A stretch of DNA of 64,000 bases from Opitutia bacterium. GTDB lineage: Bacteria > Verrucomicrobiota > Verrucomicrobiia > Opitutales > Opitutaceae. The position numbers and the translations under genes are program-made. The stretch is from contig JACRHS010000022.1 of assembly GCA_016217595.1 (NCBI GenBank), positions 124,001 to 188,000 on the forward strand, in the 5' to 3' direction. The notes below the pieces were generated by a model that saw only the letters and a program-made list of their open reading frames with translations, was not told the origin of the DNA and did not search any database. Shown here piece after piece: positions 17,898 through 26,688 of this stretch (position 1 is the stretch's first letter; the number at the start of each line of letters is the position of its first letter).

Positions 17898-18065
17898 GGC
17901 AGACTGCCGCCCGCCACCGAGCGAAGCAAGGACGGGTTTCCCCGTGCACAACGGAAGCCCGTTGCAAACCCCCGACGCTCCGCGGCGTCGCCAAAATAAT
18001 TATCAAGATTGCCGCGGCCAAACTCCGGTCCGATTGGTTCGGCTGTCAGAAAACTCCAACCTCCC

Positions 18066-18902
18066 ATGATTTCCCTCCAACGCTCGCTCTCGCTCTTTGC
18101 CTTAACTTGTCTGCTTGCGGCACCTGCCGCCCGCGCCACCGATTTGGTGGCGCATCGCGGCGCTTCCTTCGAGGCGCCGGAAAACACCCTGGCTGCGGCC
18201 AATCTCGCCTGGCAGAACAACGCCGATGTCGTGGAGCTCGACATCCACCTGACCAAGGACGGCAAGCTCGTGGTGACCCACGATGCCAATTTGAAACGCG
18301 TCACCGGCCGCGACGCCGCTATCGTCGACCTGACGTTCGACGAAATTCGGCAGCTCGACGCCGGCAGCTGGAAAAATCCGAAGTACGCTGGCGAAAAAAT
18401 CCCATCGCTCGACGAACTCATCGCCACTCTGCCGGCCGGCAAACGCCTGTTTGTGGAAATCAAAACCGGACCGGAGAGTGTACCGGAGCTGGCCGCCACG
18501 CTCGCGCGCACCAAGATGACGGAGAAACAGATCAGCCTGATCAGTTTTAATTACGAGACCTTGGTCGCCGCCCGCAAAGCACTGCCCGCTTACACGACCA
18601 TCTACGTGTCCAGTTACAAAAAGCCGAAGGACCCGTCCAAAGCGCCGCCGAGCCTGGACAAGCTGATCGAGGATTGCCGCAAGGCGGGGCTGCACGGACT
18701 CGATCTCCAGCACACATGGCCGCTCGATGCCGCCGCGGTGAAGAAAATCCGCGACGCCGGCCTGCAACTCCATGTGTGGACGATCGACACTCCGGAAATC
18801 GCCCGGCGCTGGATCGCGCTCGGGGCGGACAGCATCACGACGAATCGCGCCAGCTGGCTTCGAGAGCAGTTATCGCAGCCGGCCGCCGTCGCAAATAAGT
18901 AA
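18066..18902 (+). CDS. Glycerophosphodiester phosphodiesterase, secreted
   Basis: This 278-residue protein begins at the ATG at 18066, which gives a signal peptide (SLSLFALTCLLAAPAARA). The catalytic fold starts at once with LVAHRGASFEAPENT, where His30-Arg31 are the substrate-binding pair. The VVELDIHLTKDGKLVVTHD strand holds the Glu/Asp metal ligands and the second histidine. Late motifs are FVEIKT and LHVWTID with TNR. GDPD enzymes hydrolyse glycerophosphodiesters to glycerol-3-phosphate and an alcohol. Secreted forms recover phosphate and glycerol from lipid head groups. It stands alone, divergent from rnpB, with an RNA-like stretch and terminator after it. Confidence 0.9.
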   Translation: MISLQRSLSLFALTCLLAAPAARATDLVAHRGASFEAPENTLAAANLAWQNNADVVELDIHLTKDGKLVVTHDANLKRVTGRDAAIVDLTFDEIRQLDAGSWKNPKYAGEKIPSLDELIATLPAGKRLFVEIKTGPESVPELAATLARTKMTEKQISLISFNYETLVAARKALPAYTTIYVSSYKKPKDPSKAPPSLDKLIEDCRKAGLHGLDLQHTWPLDAAAVKKIRDAGLQLHVWTIDTPEIARRWIALGADSITTNRASWLREQLSQPAAVANK

Positions 18903-19045
18903 TTATTAAATACTGCATATAAACGCTTTCCAATTTTACACGAAAAAGCTGTTGACGGTAAGTAACCGTTTAGTTTCTCTACGGAAGCATAAGGTTCACA
19001 GTTTCTCCCGCCTAGCGGGAGTTTTGGGGTAACTAAGAAAGCAAA

Positions 19046-19084
19046 GGCGGGCCGCTTAGGGGTAGGCGGCCCGCCACTTTTTTT
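19046..19084 (+). terminator. Strong rho-independent terminator in a 300-base gap
   Basis: A perfect 10-bp stem (GGCGGGCCGC with GCGGCCCGCC, loop TTAGGGGTAG) is followed by ACTTTTTTTT. It is 150 bases after the phosphodiesterase stop. A smaller perfect hairpin (CTCCCGC-CTA-GCGGGAG, 19005-19021) lies between, preceded by a TTGACG at 18952 that could be a -35 box. The stretch 18903-19207 has no ORF of note. It could be the 3' UTR of the phosphodiesterase or a separate small RNA. Confidence 0.85.
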
Positions 19085-19207
19085 ACTGGTGATCACCACG
19101 GTTGCCACCTCTCGAATAGCGTGCTCGGCTCGCGGCATGCCCATGCTGCAGCTTGTTTTCCGAGAGCACTACAGAGACGAATCACGGCAGCCGCAGGCGT
19201 TGGCCTC

Positions 19208-21163
19208 ATGATCCCAGGCTTGCTCCATCTGGCGCTCGATCTCGCGCTGCTGGGCTTCATCGCAGAGCGCTGGACCCGCTCCACCTCGGTCGTAAGTCCG
19301 ACCGAACGTTGGGCCGAGGGCTTGCTGCTGGGGCTCACCCTCATCGTCGTTGGCGGGTTGGTGCTCGGCTACGCGGGAGCCCTCAACACGTGGGCTCTGA
19401 CCGGCTTTTTCGGTCTGTTCGCGATCGCGGTCGGGCTGCGGCCAGGCCAACTGCCAGCCGCTCCACCGATTACTCGGAAAACACCATCACCCGAAGCCAC
19501 CCCCCCGGCCTTCCGGGTCGCACTGGGGCTGGGCGCCTGTTTGCTCGTGATTTTTCTCATCGTGGCCTCGTGCTCCACTCCGCTCGTCTACGATGCCCTG
19601 ACCTATCGAATGCCGCGGATCGGTCACTGGTTGCAGGAGCAAAGCCTGCATCCGTTTGCGACCAACGATTCGCGCCAAAACTTCATGGCGCTCGCTCCCG
19701 ACCTCACGATGTTGTGGCTCACCGGTCATTTCCCAGACGGGTTTCGCCTGACTGCGGTCGCGCAATGGCTCGGCGGCACACTCATGCTGCTACACGTCTG
19801 GCAACTGGGCGCGCTCCTCGGATTGACTCGGCCCGCACGCATCACGGCCCTGTTTCTAGCCGGAGGTCTGGGTAACGTTGTACCGCAATTTCTCTCCGAT
19901 CAGACGGATTTGTTCACTGCGGGATTGGTCACGGCCGCGCTGGCGCGGTGGCTCGCGGCGTGTCGCAACCGGCGCTTCGACCCATGGGCAGGCGTGGCAC
20001 TTGGATTGGCGTTCGCCAGCAAAGGCACAGTTTTTTACGCAGCCCCGGCCATCGCGTTAATCGCAGTCGGCGCCGCTTGGATCTGGCATATGCCGGTAAA
20101 ATTGCTCGGTCGCCATGCCGCAGCGGGTACCATTGCGCTGATCGCATTCGCCGGTCCGCGAATGTGGGAAAACCACCGCGTTTACGGCAATCCGTGGGCG
20201 CCGCCGGATATGATCGAGCACCTGCACGCCGGCGATGCAGGGGAGTTGCCCAGAAAACTAGCGGCCAACCTTGTCTCCTGCGCCACGCAGACCCTCGAAC
20301 CGCACGCCAACAGCCCCTGGCTGGCGCCGCTCCTGCAGCCAGCAGGCCGCTGGTTGATCGCGCATCAACCCGCCGACCGCGAATTCGTATACGAGGGTGC
20401 AGCGCGCAGCTCCAAGCTCACCCAAGTCTTCGACCGCCGCACCGCCGACGCCGATGTGGTGGCAATCGGCGTGGCCCCGTTGCTGCTCGCGCTACTCGGC
20501 GCCGGTCTGGCGCTGGCGCACTGGCGACAGGGCGATGCCGGCACACGAGGGATCGCGCTGCTGGGCGTCGCCAGCGGCGTTTTCGTGGTTTTCTACAACG
20601 TCATGCAGCACTGGCATCCATACGCCTTTCGCTACTTTGTGCTGCTCGCCCCGATGCTGGGATTGTGTGGCGCTTGGGCGCTAGATCGTCTCGCGCAAGG
20701 GAGCAATTGGCTGCTGCTCATCTGCATCGCTCTTCAATTGGCCACCGCCGCGAATTTATTCTGCAACACCTATCAGGTCGGCTGGCGCAACCTCTCCGCG
20801 CGCGACCGGGTGCGCGATTATGCCGTGGTCCAAGCGCAACGTCGTCTGCTGGGTCGATTGCCTCCCGCCGCCACCGCCTGCGTGGTCCTGCCTTATAATT
20901 TTCCTCTTGCTGGTTGTTATCGCCTGCCGAATGGCCCGCGCATCCGGCAAACTCCCTTGGCCGTGCTGCGCGCACAACCGACCGCCGCCGCCTTCTTGGA
21001 TTCCGCCTCAGCCGAGGCCATGCTCTGCCCGTTGCCTTGGTTTGAGGGACGCGCCGGGCCGAGCACCGTCACCACTTTTGTTTTACCGGGCCAGGCCGAT
21101 TCGCCTTTTAATCTCGCTTGCTATCGACGGCCGCAGGCGGCCGGGGGCAGGCCCGCACGTTAG
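19208..21163 (+). CDS. GT-C-type integral membrane glycosyltransferase
   Basis: The product is 651 residues from the ATG at 19208, with about 12-13 hydrophobic helices. After the first helices and a short loop, the segment PLVYDALTYRMPRIGHWLQE places an Asp before the second long helix. This is the pattern of the first extracytoplasmic loop in GT-C glycosyltransferases such as PMT/ArnT, which use a lipid-linked sugar donor. The tail after about residue 550 is soluble and rich in Ala/Arg, with two cysteine pairs. It is 225 bases upstream of the next gene, which is coupled to a lysozyme gene, so a cell-envelope role is likely. Substrate unknown. Confidence 0.7.
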   Translation: MIPGLLHLALDLALLGFIAERWTRSTSVVSPTERWAEGLLLGLTLIVVGGLVLGYAGALNTWALTGFFGLFAIAVGLRPGQLPAAPPITRKTPSPEATPPAFRVALGLGACLLVIFLIVASCSTPLVYDALTYRMPRIGHWLQEQSLHPFATNDSRQNFMALAPDLTMLWLTGHFPDGFRLTAVAQWLGGTLMLLHVWQLGALLGLTRPARITALFLAGGLGNVVPQFLSDQTDLFTAGLVTAALARWLAACRNRRFDPWAGVALGLAFASKGTVFYAAPAIALIAVGAAWIWHMPVKLLGRHAAAGTIALIAFAGPRMWENHRVYGNPWAPPDMIEHLHAGDAGELPRKLAANLVSCATQTLEPHANSPWLAPLLQPAGRWLIAHQPADREFVYEGAARSSKLTQVFDRRTADADVVAIGVAPLLLALLGAGLALAHWRQGDAGTRGIALLGVASGVFVVFYNVMQHWHPYAFRYFVLLAPMLGLCGAWALDRLAQGSNWLLLICIALQLATAANLFCNTYQVGWRNLSARDRVRDYAVVQAQRRLLGRLPPAATACVVLPYNFPLAGCYRLPNGPRIRQTPLAVLRAQPTAAAFLDSASAEAMLCPLPWFEGRAGPSTVTTFVLPGQADSPFNLACYRRPQAAGGRPAR

Positions 21164-21388
21164 CGCACCCCCGCCGGTCCTGCAATTTGGTGACCTGTGT
21201 TAGGCTCAGGCGCGTTGCCAGCAAAGCCATGCCCGCGCAGTAAGCCGGCGCTGCGTGTTCTGCCCCTTTGGTTCCAGCGAAACACGCGGCATCACCAGCC
21301 ATCCCGTCCTTGTTCCGCGCCCGCAGCGGTCGCGCCACAACCCAATTTTCCGCCTGCCGGCCCAGCCCCCAAGCCACACGCCTACCCC

Positions 21389-22102
21389 ATGAAAAAGCTC
21401 TGCCTTTTGGCGGCCTTGCTTGCGCTGGCAATGTTCCTCTATCGCAGCCCTGAGCAGCGAACAGCCCTTCGCGAAACGACTGCTGCCACGCCCCCGCCTC
21501 CACGCCCATTGACCCCGGATCCGGTCCCGCGCGAACGCAGCACGCCCCCGACCGAGATGCATGCCACGCCCCCAGTTTTTGTCGCGGAGAGCACCGCAAT
21601 ACAAACCGTCGGCGAGCTCGCCCCCCATCAGCTGGTCAATCTCCAGCAACAAAGCGGCGTCCTCCGGCTGGGCGATAAGGCGCCAGCGCCAGTCAATGGA
21701 TTCGCCCAGCAGGGAACGCTCACCTCCGCCGAGATGCCCGTGGGCAAATCGTGCCGCGCGATACTGATTCGTTATCTGGGCAGCCAGCCCTTCAGCACCG
21801 CCATTCAGCTGGAGATCCGGACCCATTCGCCCGAGCGCGCCTGGTCGTCCTGGCAGATCGTCGATCCCGTTCAATACATGTCCGACGAACCGTGTCCTCT
21901 GGCGCAGGGCACGACCAAGTATCAATACCGTTTCACCCTTTTTGGCCCCGGTCCGGACTACAGCCCGGAATTACAAAGCGTCGCGGTGACGACCTTTTCC
22001 GAGCCGGGTGCCACTGCTGCCCAAAGCGCGGTTCGCGCGGCTGATTCTACCCCTGAAAACAACCAACCAGCTAAAAACCAACTAAGGAAAACGATACCAT
22101 GA
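21389..22102 (+). CDS. Membrane-anchored protein of unknown function, coupled to a GH25 gene
   Basis: The product is 237 residues from the ATG at 21389. It has one N-terminal signal anchor (KLCLLAALLALAMFLY), a Pro/Thr-rich linker to about residue 60, and a compact domain at about 70-200 with alternating strands such as RAILIRYLGSQPFSTAIQLE and TKYQYRFTLFGPG. The pattern resembles a beta-sandwich, but no family was recognised. Its TGA overlaps the ATG of the GH25 lysozyme gene (ATGA), so both are probably made together. It may hold or regulate the lysozyme at the envelope, which is an inference. Confidence 0.6.
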   Translation: MKKLCLLAALLALAMFLYRSPEQRTALRETTAATPPPPRPLTPDPVPRERSTPPTEMHATPPVFVAESTAIQTVGELAPHQLVNLQQQSGVLRLGDKAPAPVNGFAQQGTLTSAEMPVGKSCRAILIRYLGSQPFSTAIQLEIRTHSPERAWSSWQIVDPVQYMSDEPCPLAQGTTKYQYRFTLFGPGPDYSPELQSVAVTTFSEPGATAAQSAVRAADSTPENNQPAKNQLRKTIP

Positions 22103-23652
22103 ATGTGATTAAAACGTTCAAAAAACTAAGCCTGGCGACGCTGGGCTTATTCCTCGGCAGCGCAGCTCTGGCCCGTCCATTGGGCATAGATGTCTCGCAC
22201 TGGCAGGGCACCGTCAACTGGACCAGCGTGAAGAACTCCGGCGTCACCTTCGCCTGGTGCAAGGCCACCCAGGGCACCACGTACACCGACACGCAATTCA
22301 CCACCAACGTCACCAACGCCAAGGCGGCCGGCGTGTACATCGGCGCCTACCACTTTGCCGAGCCGGCCACCAATACCGGTGTCGCCGGTGCCAGCGCGGA
22401 AGCCACTCATTTCTGGAACGTGGTGAAAAACTACATCAAGCCCGGCGGCTATATGATGCCGGTCCTCGATATCGAATCCGGATTGAGCGGTTATACCAAA
22501 GCCAACGCCTCCGCCTGGATCAACCGGTGGTGTTCCGATATCGTCAGCAAAGCCGCTGCCACGGGCGTCACGGTCAAACCACTCGTCTACACGAGCGGCA
22601 ACTATGCCAGCACCTACATGGACAGCAGCGTGACGCAGTGGCCGCTCTGGATGGCCAGCCCCAACGGGCAGAGCTCGCAAACCGGCGCGCCGAGCAGCAT
22701 CACCCCGTGGAGCACCTGGACCTTTTGGCAATACAGCTGGACGGGATCCGTACCCGGCGTCACTGGCGACTGCGATCAGAACGTTTTTAACGGTACCAGC
22801 GTAAACGCCCACGTAATCGGCGCGGCCTCGGGTCCGACCAAATTCCCGGTCACGACGGCCATGCTCACCGACAGCACGCACTACGTCGACAATCCCCCGC
22901 AATACGCCGTGGATGGTGCCATCAGCACGACCCAATATTGGGCCGCCCAAGGCGCGGGCCAGTGGCTCCAAGCCAATCTGGGCGAGGTCAACACCGTCAC
23001 CCACGTGAAGATCGCCTGGCTCAATGGCAGCGCGCGCCGGGAAACCTTCAGCGTGCAGCTCTCCACCGATGGCACGAATTGGACGACGATGCTCGATCAT
23101 GTGCTCAGCAGCGGCACCACCACCGCGCTGGAGACCTTCGATTTCACCGACACCAAGGCGCGCTACGTCCGCATCGTCGGCTACGGCAACACCGTCAACG
23201 ACTGGAACAGCATCGCCGAGATGGAAGTCTGGACCATGCCCGCGACCAAGTTCCCCGCCACCGCGGCCATGCTCACCGACAGCACCCACTACGTGGACAA
23301 TCCCCCGCAATATGCCGTCGATGGCGCCATCAGCACGACCCAATATTGGGCCGCTCAGGGCGCGGGCCAGTGGCTGCAATTCGATCTGGGCGCGGCCAAG
23401 ACCGTCGCGCACGTAAAGATCGCCTGGCTGGCCGGCAATGCACGCCGCGAGACCTTCAGCATCCTACTCTCCACCGATGGCGTAAACTGGACCACGATGC
23501 TCGATCACGTCCTGAGCAGCGGCACGACATTGGCACTGGAGACCTTCAACTTCGCCAACACCACTGCGCGGTATGTCCGCGTCGTCGGCTACGGCAACAC
23601 CGTCAACAGCTGGAACAGCATCGCCGAGATGGAAGTCTGGACGATGCCGTAA
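22099..23652 (+). CDS. Secreted GH25 lysozyme with two C-terminal discoidin (F5/8 type C) domains
   Basis: This 517-residue protein has a signal peptide (KLSLATLGLFLGSAALA). The GH25 domain starts with LGIDVSHWQGTVNW (Asp31) and contains VLDIESG (Asp124, Glu126), the catalytic pair that cleaves the beta-1,4 MurNAc-GlcNAc bond. Residues of about 255-382 and 385-515 are two near-identical F5/8 type C domains (each with QYAVDGAISTTQYWAAQGAG and ARYVRIVGYGNTVNDWNS-like segments), which usually bind carbohydrate. A paralogue with the same order is at 46701-48287. It is coupled by ATGA to the membrane-anchored protein before it. A cell-wall remodelling or competitor-lysing role is likely. Confidence 0.9.
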   Translation: MNVIKTFKKLSLATLGLFLGSAALARPLGIDVSHWQGTVNWTSVKNSGVTFAWCKATQGTTYTDTQFTTNVTNAKAAGVYIGAYHFAEPATNTGVAGASAEATHFWNVVKNYIKPGGYMMPVLDIESGLSGYTKANASAWINRWCSDIVSKAAATGVTVKPLVYTSGNYASTYMDSSVTQWPLWMASPNGQSSQTGAPSSITPWSTWTFWQYSWTGSVPGVTGDCDQNVFNGTSVNAHVIGAASGPTKFPVTTAMLTDSTHYVDNPPQYAVDGAISTTQYWAAQGAGQWLQANLGEVNTVTHVKIAWLNGSARRETFSVQLSTDGTNWTTMLDHVLSSGTTTALETFDFTDTKARYVRIVGYGNTVNDWNSIAEMEVWTMPATKFPATAAMLTDSTHYVDNPPQYAVDGAISTTQYWAAQGAGQWLQFDLGAAKTVAHVKIAWLAGNARRETFSILLSTDGVNWTTMLDHVLSSGTTLALETFNFANTTARYVRVVGYGNTVNSWNSIAEMEVWTMP

Positions 23653-23681
23653 AGTCAGCCGCGAACTTTCGCGCTCACTGC

Positions 23682-23712
23682 AAGCTCGGGGCTCCGGCCC
23701 CGAGCTTTTTGC
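23682..23712 (+). terminator. Rho-independent terminator of the GH25 gene
   Basis: AAGCTCGGGGC pairs with GCCCCGAGCTT around a four-base loop, followed by TTTGCTTTTTC. It begins 30 bases after the lysozyme stop and separates it from the convergent DUF5069 gene. Confidence 0.88.
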
Positions 23713-23742
23713 TTTTTCAACGACCAACCCAACGGCGATGTC

Positions 23743-24204
23743 TCACTCGATCCGGCCTTCGTCGAACTCGATCAGATCGGGCACGCTCTTGATCTCTTCC
23801 GCACGATCCGCACAGCCCATCGCGGTGAGCGCCTCTTTCAAAAAATCGCGGCCGGCGGGCGTCATGCCTTTCTGCACCAACTCGCGGTTCCACTTGGCGG
23901 CGCGCACATCGGCGGGAAACAGCGCGAGCAGCCGGCGGTCGAGCTCGGCGGCGTCGGCCGATTCGCGCACGATTTTTTCCACTGCGTCCGGCTCGACGCC
24001 GAGGTGCATGCACAGAAAACGGTCGAGCCCGCGCTTGAAGTTTTTCGCGTAGCTCGCCGGCAGTGCACCGTGCGTTTGCACGTAGCGGCATTTCGCGAGG
24101 AACCGCGGCAGGTACAGCAACCCGGTCGCCGGGTGCGGCAGATACGGCGAGGGTAGACAGGTCAGCACCTCGCCGGTCGAGCCGGGAATGGGTTTGGACG
24201 GCAT
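23743..24204 (-). CDS. DUF5069-family protein
   Basis: This 153-residue cytosolic protein shows the DUF5069 pattern: TGLLYLPRFLAKCRYVQTHG, then YAKNFKRGLDRFLCMHLGV, and WNRELVQKGMTPAGRDFLKE near the end. The function of the family is not known to me. It sits 26 bases downstream of the stop of the multihaem cytochrome gene, on the same strand, so it may belong to that transcript. Apart from the shared orientation, nothing ties it to electron transport. Confidence 0.7.
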   Translation of the reverse strand: MPSKPIPGSTGEVLTCLPSPYLPHPATGLLYLPRFLAKCRYVQTHGALPASYAKNFKRGLDRFLCMHLGVEPDAVEKIVRESADAAELDRRLLALFPADVRAAKWNRELVQKGMTPAGRDFLKEALTAMGCADRAEEIKSVPDLIEFDEGRIE

Positions 24205-24230
24205 GGGAGAAATCAGGAGCGCGGCCGCAC

Positions 24231-26492
24231 TCAGGCGGCCGGCGGACCGGACTTGTCCTGCGGTTTCTCGCCCGAGTTCGACTGCTGCTGCTGTTTCTTC
24301 AATTCCTCCAAGTGCAGCGGGTGTTCGTCGAGCATTTCCTTTTCCGACATGCGGCCGGTGAGCCAGGCGAGGTTCATCGGATAGACGTCGGGATTGAAGA
24401 TCACGAAGTAGATGTGCCAGACGAGAATCGCGAGCGTGGCGAGGATCGCCTCGTAGAAGTGAACGACACGCGAGACGTCGAAACCGAGCTTGGTGACCAG
24501 CCCGATCGAGGTGTTCTCAAACCAGAGGATCACGCCCGTCAGACCCATGATGGCCGTGCCCCAGATCAGCGCCCAGTACTCGGCTTTCTCGATGTAGCTA
24601 AAGCGGCCGAACTTCGGCTTCTCCTGCGAGAACCCGAGGTTGTAACGCAACACCCGCCACGGATCGATGACGTCGCACCAACGCGGCAGCAGGTCGAAGA
24701 ACAGCTTGCGGCCGGCCGGCGTCAACGCGAGGTAGCCCGCGTGCCAGAAGCCGGAGGCCATGAGCACCACGCCCGCCACGCGATGGATGAGGCTGCGCAT
24801 CTCGAAGGTCCCGGTGCTGAGATTGCGGATCGCGACGACCCACCACGCATCCGGGTAGCGCAACATGAAGCCGGTGACGACCAGCAGCATGAAGCTGAGA
24901 CCGAGCACCGCATGCTGGAGCCGTTCGTGCACCGTCATGCGCACGTGCAACACATGGGGCACCGGCTCCTCGGGGATTTCGCCCTTCTGCTGGGCGAGTT
25001 TGTGCAGGAGTTTGCGGATGAAGTCGGTGAGGTTGTGCACCGTCATGCCGCCGATGCACAGCACGATCAGCAGCACGTAGAAGTTGGCCACCCAGTAGAG
25101 CACCGGGCTGTCTTTGCGCTGGTCCACGCTCGCGTGCACCCGGCCGACAGTGAAGCCGGCGTTGGCGCCGGGATGGCATTTGCCGCAGGTCGCCACCAGA
25201 TTGCCCTTGTAGGTGCTGGAGGTGCGGTCGTGCGCCGTCTTGATCGCGTGCGAACTGTGGCAGCTGACGCAATTGACGACCTCCACCGAGCCCCCGCGCC
25301 CGGCCAGACCGTGGTAGCTGTCGGCGTAGGTCTGGAACGCGTCGCGCGCCATGCCGTATTTTTTCGTGATGCGCGATGAAGCGTGGCAGGAGCCGCAGGT
25401 TTCCTGGGCGACGTTGCGCGCATGCACGGGCGAACCCTGATTGGCGCGTGTGGTGATGTCGTGGCTGCCGTGGCAATCGGTGCAGACGGGCGAGTCGAGG
25501 TTGCCCTTGCGCAACGATACGGCATGCACGCTGAAATTAAACTCCGCGGTCTGCGCCCGGTGGCACTTGGCACAGGTCTCGACCATGTGCAGTTTGTTGA
25601 CCCGGGAACCGGCCACCATCGCCTGGTTCATCTCGTGGCTGCCGTGGCAGTCGACGCAATTGGCGGACTCCGCAATGCCGCGCTGGAGCGCCGCTCCGTG
25701 CACGCTGTTCTCGTAAGAAGAAACGAAATGCGAGCCCAGCACCGACTGGCCCGCGATCTCCGCCTTCGCCACGTGACAGGATTCGCACAACTGATCCTGC
25801 GCGACCTTTAGCGCCACCGTGGGTTTTTTGTTGGCCACATTTGTGATCGGCTGCCGGTGACACGCCAGGCAGTCCGGCGACTCCGCCATGCCTTCCGCCA
25901 GTTTCTTGCCGTGCGCCGAGGCACGGAAGGCCTCGCGCGCCGCCTCGTGGCAGCGCCCACAAGTGTCGGCCTGTTTGCTACGCGCATACGGCGAATCCGG
26001 CCCCTTGAGCTTGGCGACGGCGTGGGTGCCGTGGCAGCCCGAGCAGGAGGTGGCGGCGCTGTCCGGCGCTTTGGCTTGCGCGAGCTGCGGGTGAAACGCG
26101 TGCTTTTTCTCCACCTTCTCGTGACAACCGCGGCAATCCACCGGCGTCATCGGTTTCTTGTGCGGCGAAGACTCGGCGTTGAATCCCTCGTGGCAATCAA
26201 TGCAGGCGAGTGAGCTGTGCGCCGACTTTGCGAGCGTTTTGGGTTCGGTGAAGAGCGAGAGCTTCTTCTCCCCCTTCTTCATCGAGAGTTTCTCGTCGCT
26301 ATGGCATTCGAGACAGTTCGCGTCGGAATTCGGCGCGGGAGTCGCCGCCGCAGGCGCGGCCGTCGCAGCCGGCGTCTCCGCCGCACGACCCCAGATCGCC
26401 ACCAACAAACCGCCGATCAAACCGAGCCCGCGCCACACGCAGGACAGACGACCGGGGCGGAACGGGGAAAACGAAGGCGCGAGTTTTTGCAT
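24231..26492 (-). CDS. Multihaem cytochrome c / cytochrome b fusion protein (13 CXXCH)
   Basis: This 753-residue protein has an N-terminal signal/anchor (GLGLIGGLLVAIWGRA). About residues 60-455 hold 13 CXXCH haem c motifs, several in a c7/NrfH-like spacing with extra histidines (NSVHG, DSYHG) as likely distal ligands. After CGKCHPG a membrane segment (VANFYVLLIVLCIGGMTV) opens a cytochrome b domain of about 270 residues with four to five helices and conserved histidines (HERLQH, LIHRVAG, FWHAGY, VVHFYEA). Proteins with this fusion (CbcL type in Geobacter) pass electrons from quinol to periplasmic cytochromes. It is divergent to, and homologous with, the 26689 gene. Acceptor unknown. The tail is Gln-rich. 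Confidence 0.85.
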   Translation of the reverse strand: MQKLAPSFSPFRPGRLSCVWRGLGLIGGLLVAIWGRAAETPAATAAPAAATPAPNSDANCLECHSDEKLSMKKGEKKLSLFTEPKTLAKSAHSSLACIDCHEGFNAESSPHKKPMTPVDCRGCHEKVEKKHAFHPQLAQAKAPDSAATSCSGCHGTHAVAKLKGPDSPYARSKQADTCGRCHEAAREAFRASAHGKKLAEGMAESPDCLACHRQPITNVANKKPTVALKVAQDQLCESCHVAKAEIAGQSVLGSHFVSSYENSVHGAALQRGIAESANCVDCHGSHEMNQAMVAGSRVNKLHMVETCAKCHRAQTAEFNFSVHAVSLRKGNLDSPVCTDCHGSHDITTRANQGSPVHARNVAQETCGSCHASSRITKKYGMARDAFQTYADSYHGLAGRGGSVEVVNCVSCHSSHAIKTAHDRTSSTYKGNLVATCGKCHPGANAGFTVGRVHASVDQRKDSPVLYWVANFYVLLIVLCIGGMTVHNLTDFIRKLLHKLAQQKGEIPEEPVPHVLHVRMTVHERLQHAVLGLSFMLLVVTGFMLRYPDAWWVVAIRNLSTGTFEMRSLIHRVAGVVLMASGFWHAGYLALTPAGRKLFFDLLPRWCDVIDPWRVLRYNLGFSQEKPKFGRFSYIEKAEYWALIWGTAIMGLTGVILWFENTSIGLVTKLGFDVSRVVHFYEAILATLAILVWHIYFVIFNPDVYPMNLAWLTGRMSEKEMLDEHPLHLEELKKQQQQSNSGEKPQDKSGPPAA

Positions 26493-26688
26493 GGGAGAAT
26501 GGGCCTGTCAGGAGGAGACGGAGAGAAAGGCTAATAGGCTCTAATACGAAACGTAAAGCCCCGGGACGGGCCGGCACGCAGCTCAACGAGGGGTAATTTG
26601 CCGAATTGCTGCCCGCCATAAGGCATTTTCATTGCCGCCGATTTCCTCCTCGTCCTAAGTTGCGTTCCGCCCAAGTCGCCGCCCCGTC

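Noticed and set aside
17424..18550. ORFs over and around rnpB on the plus strand
   Set aside because: The region is RNase P RNA on the minus strand with conserved core elements. The frames give no domain.
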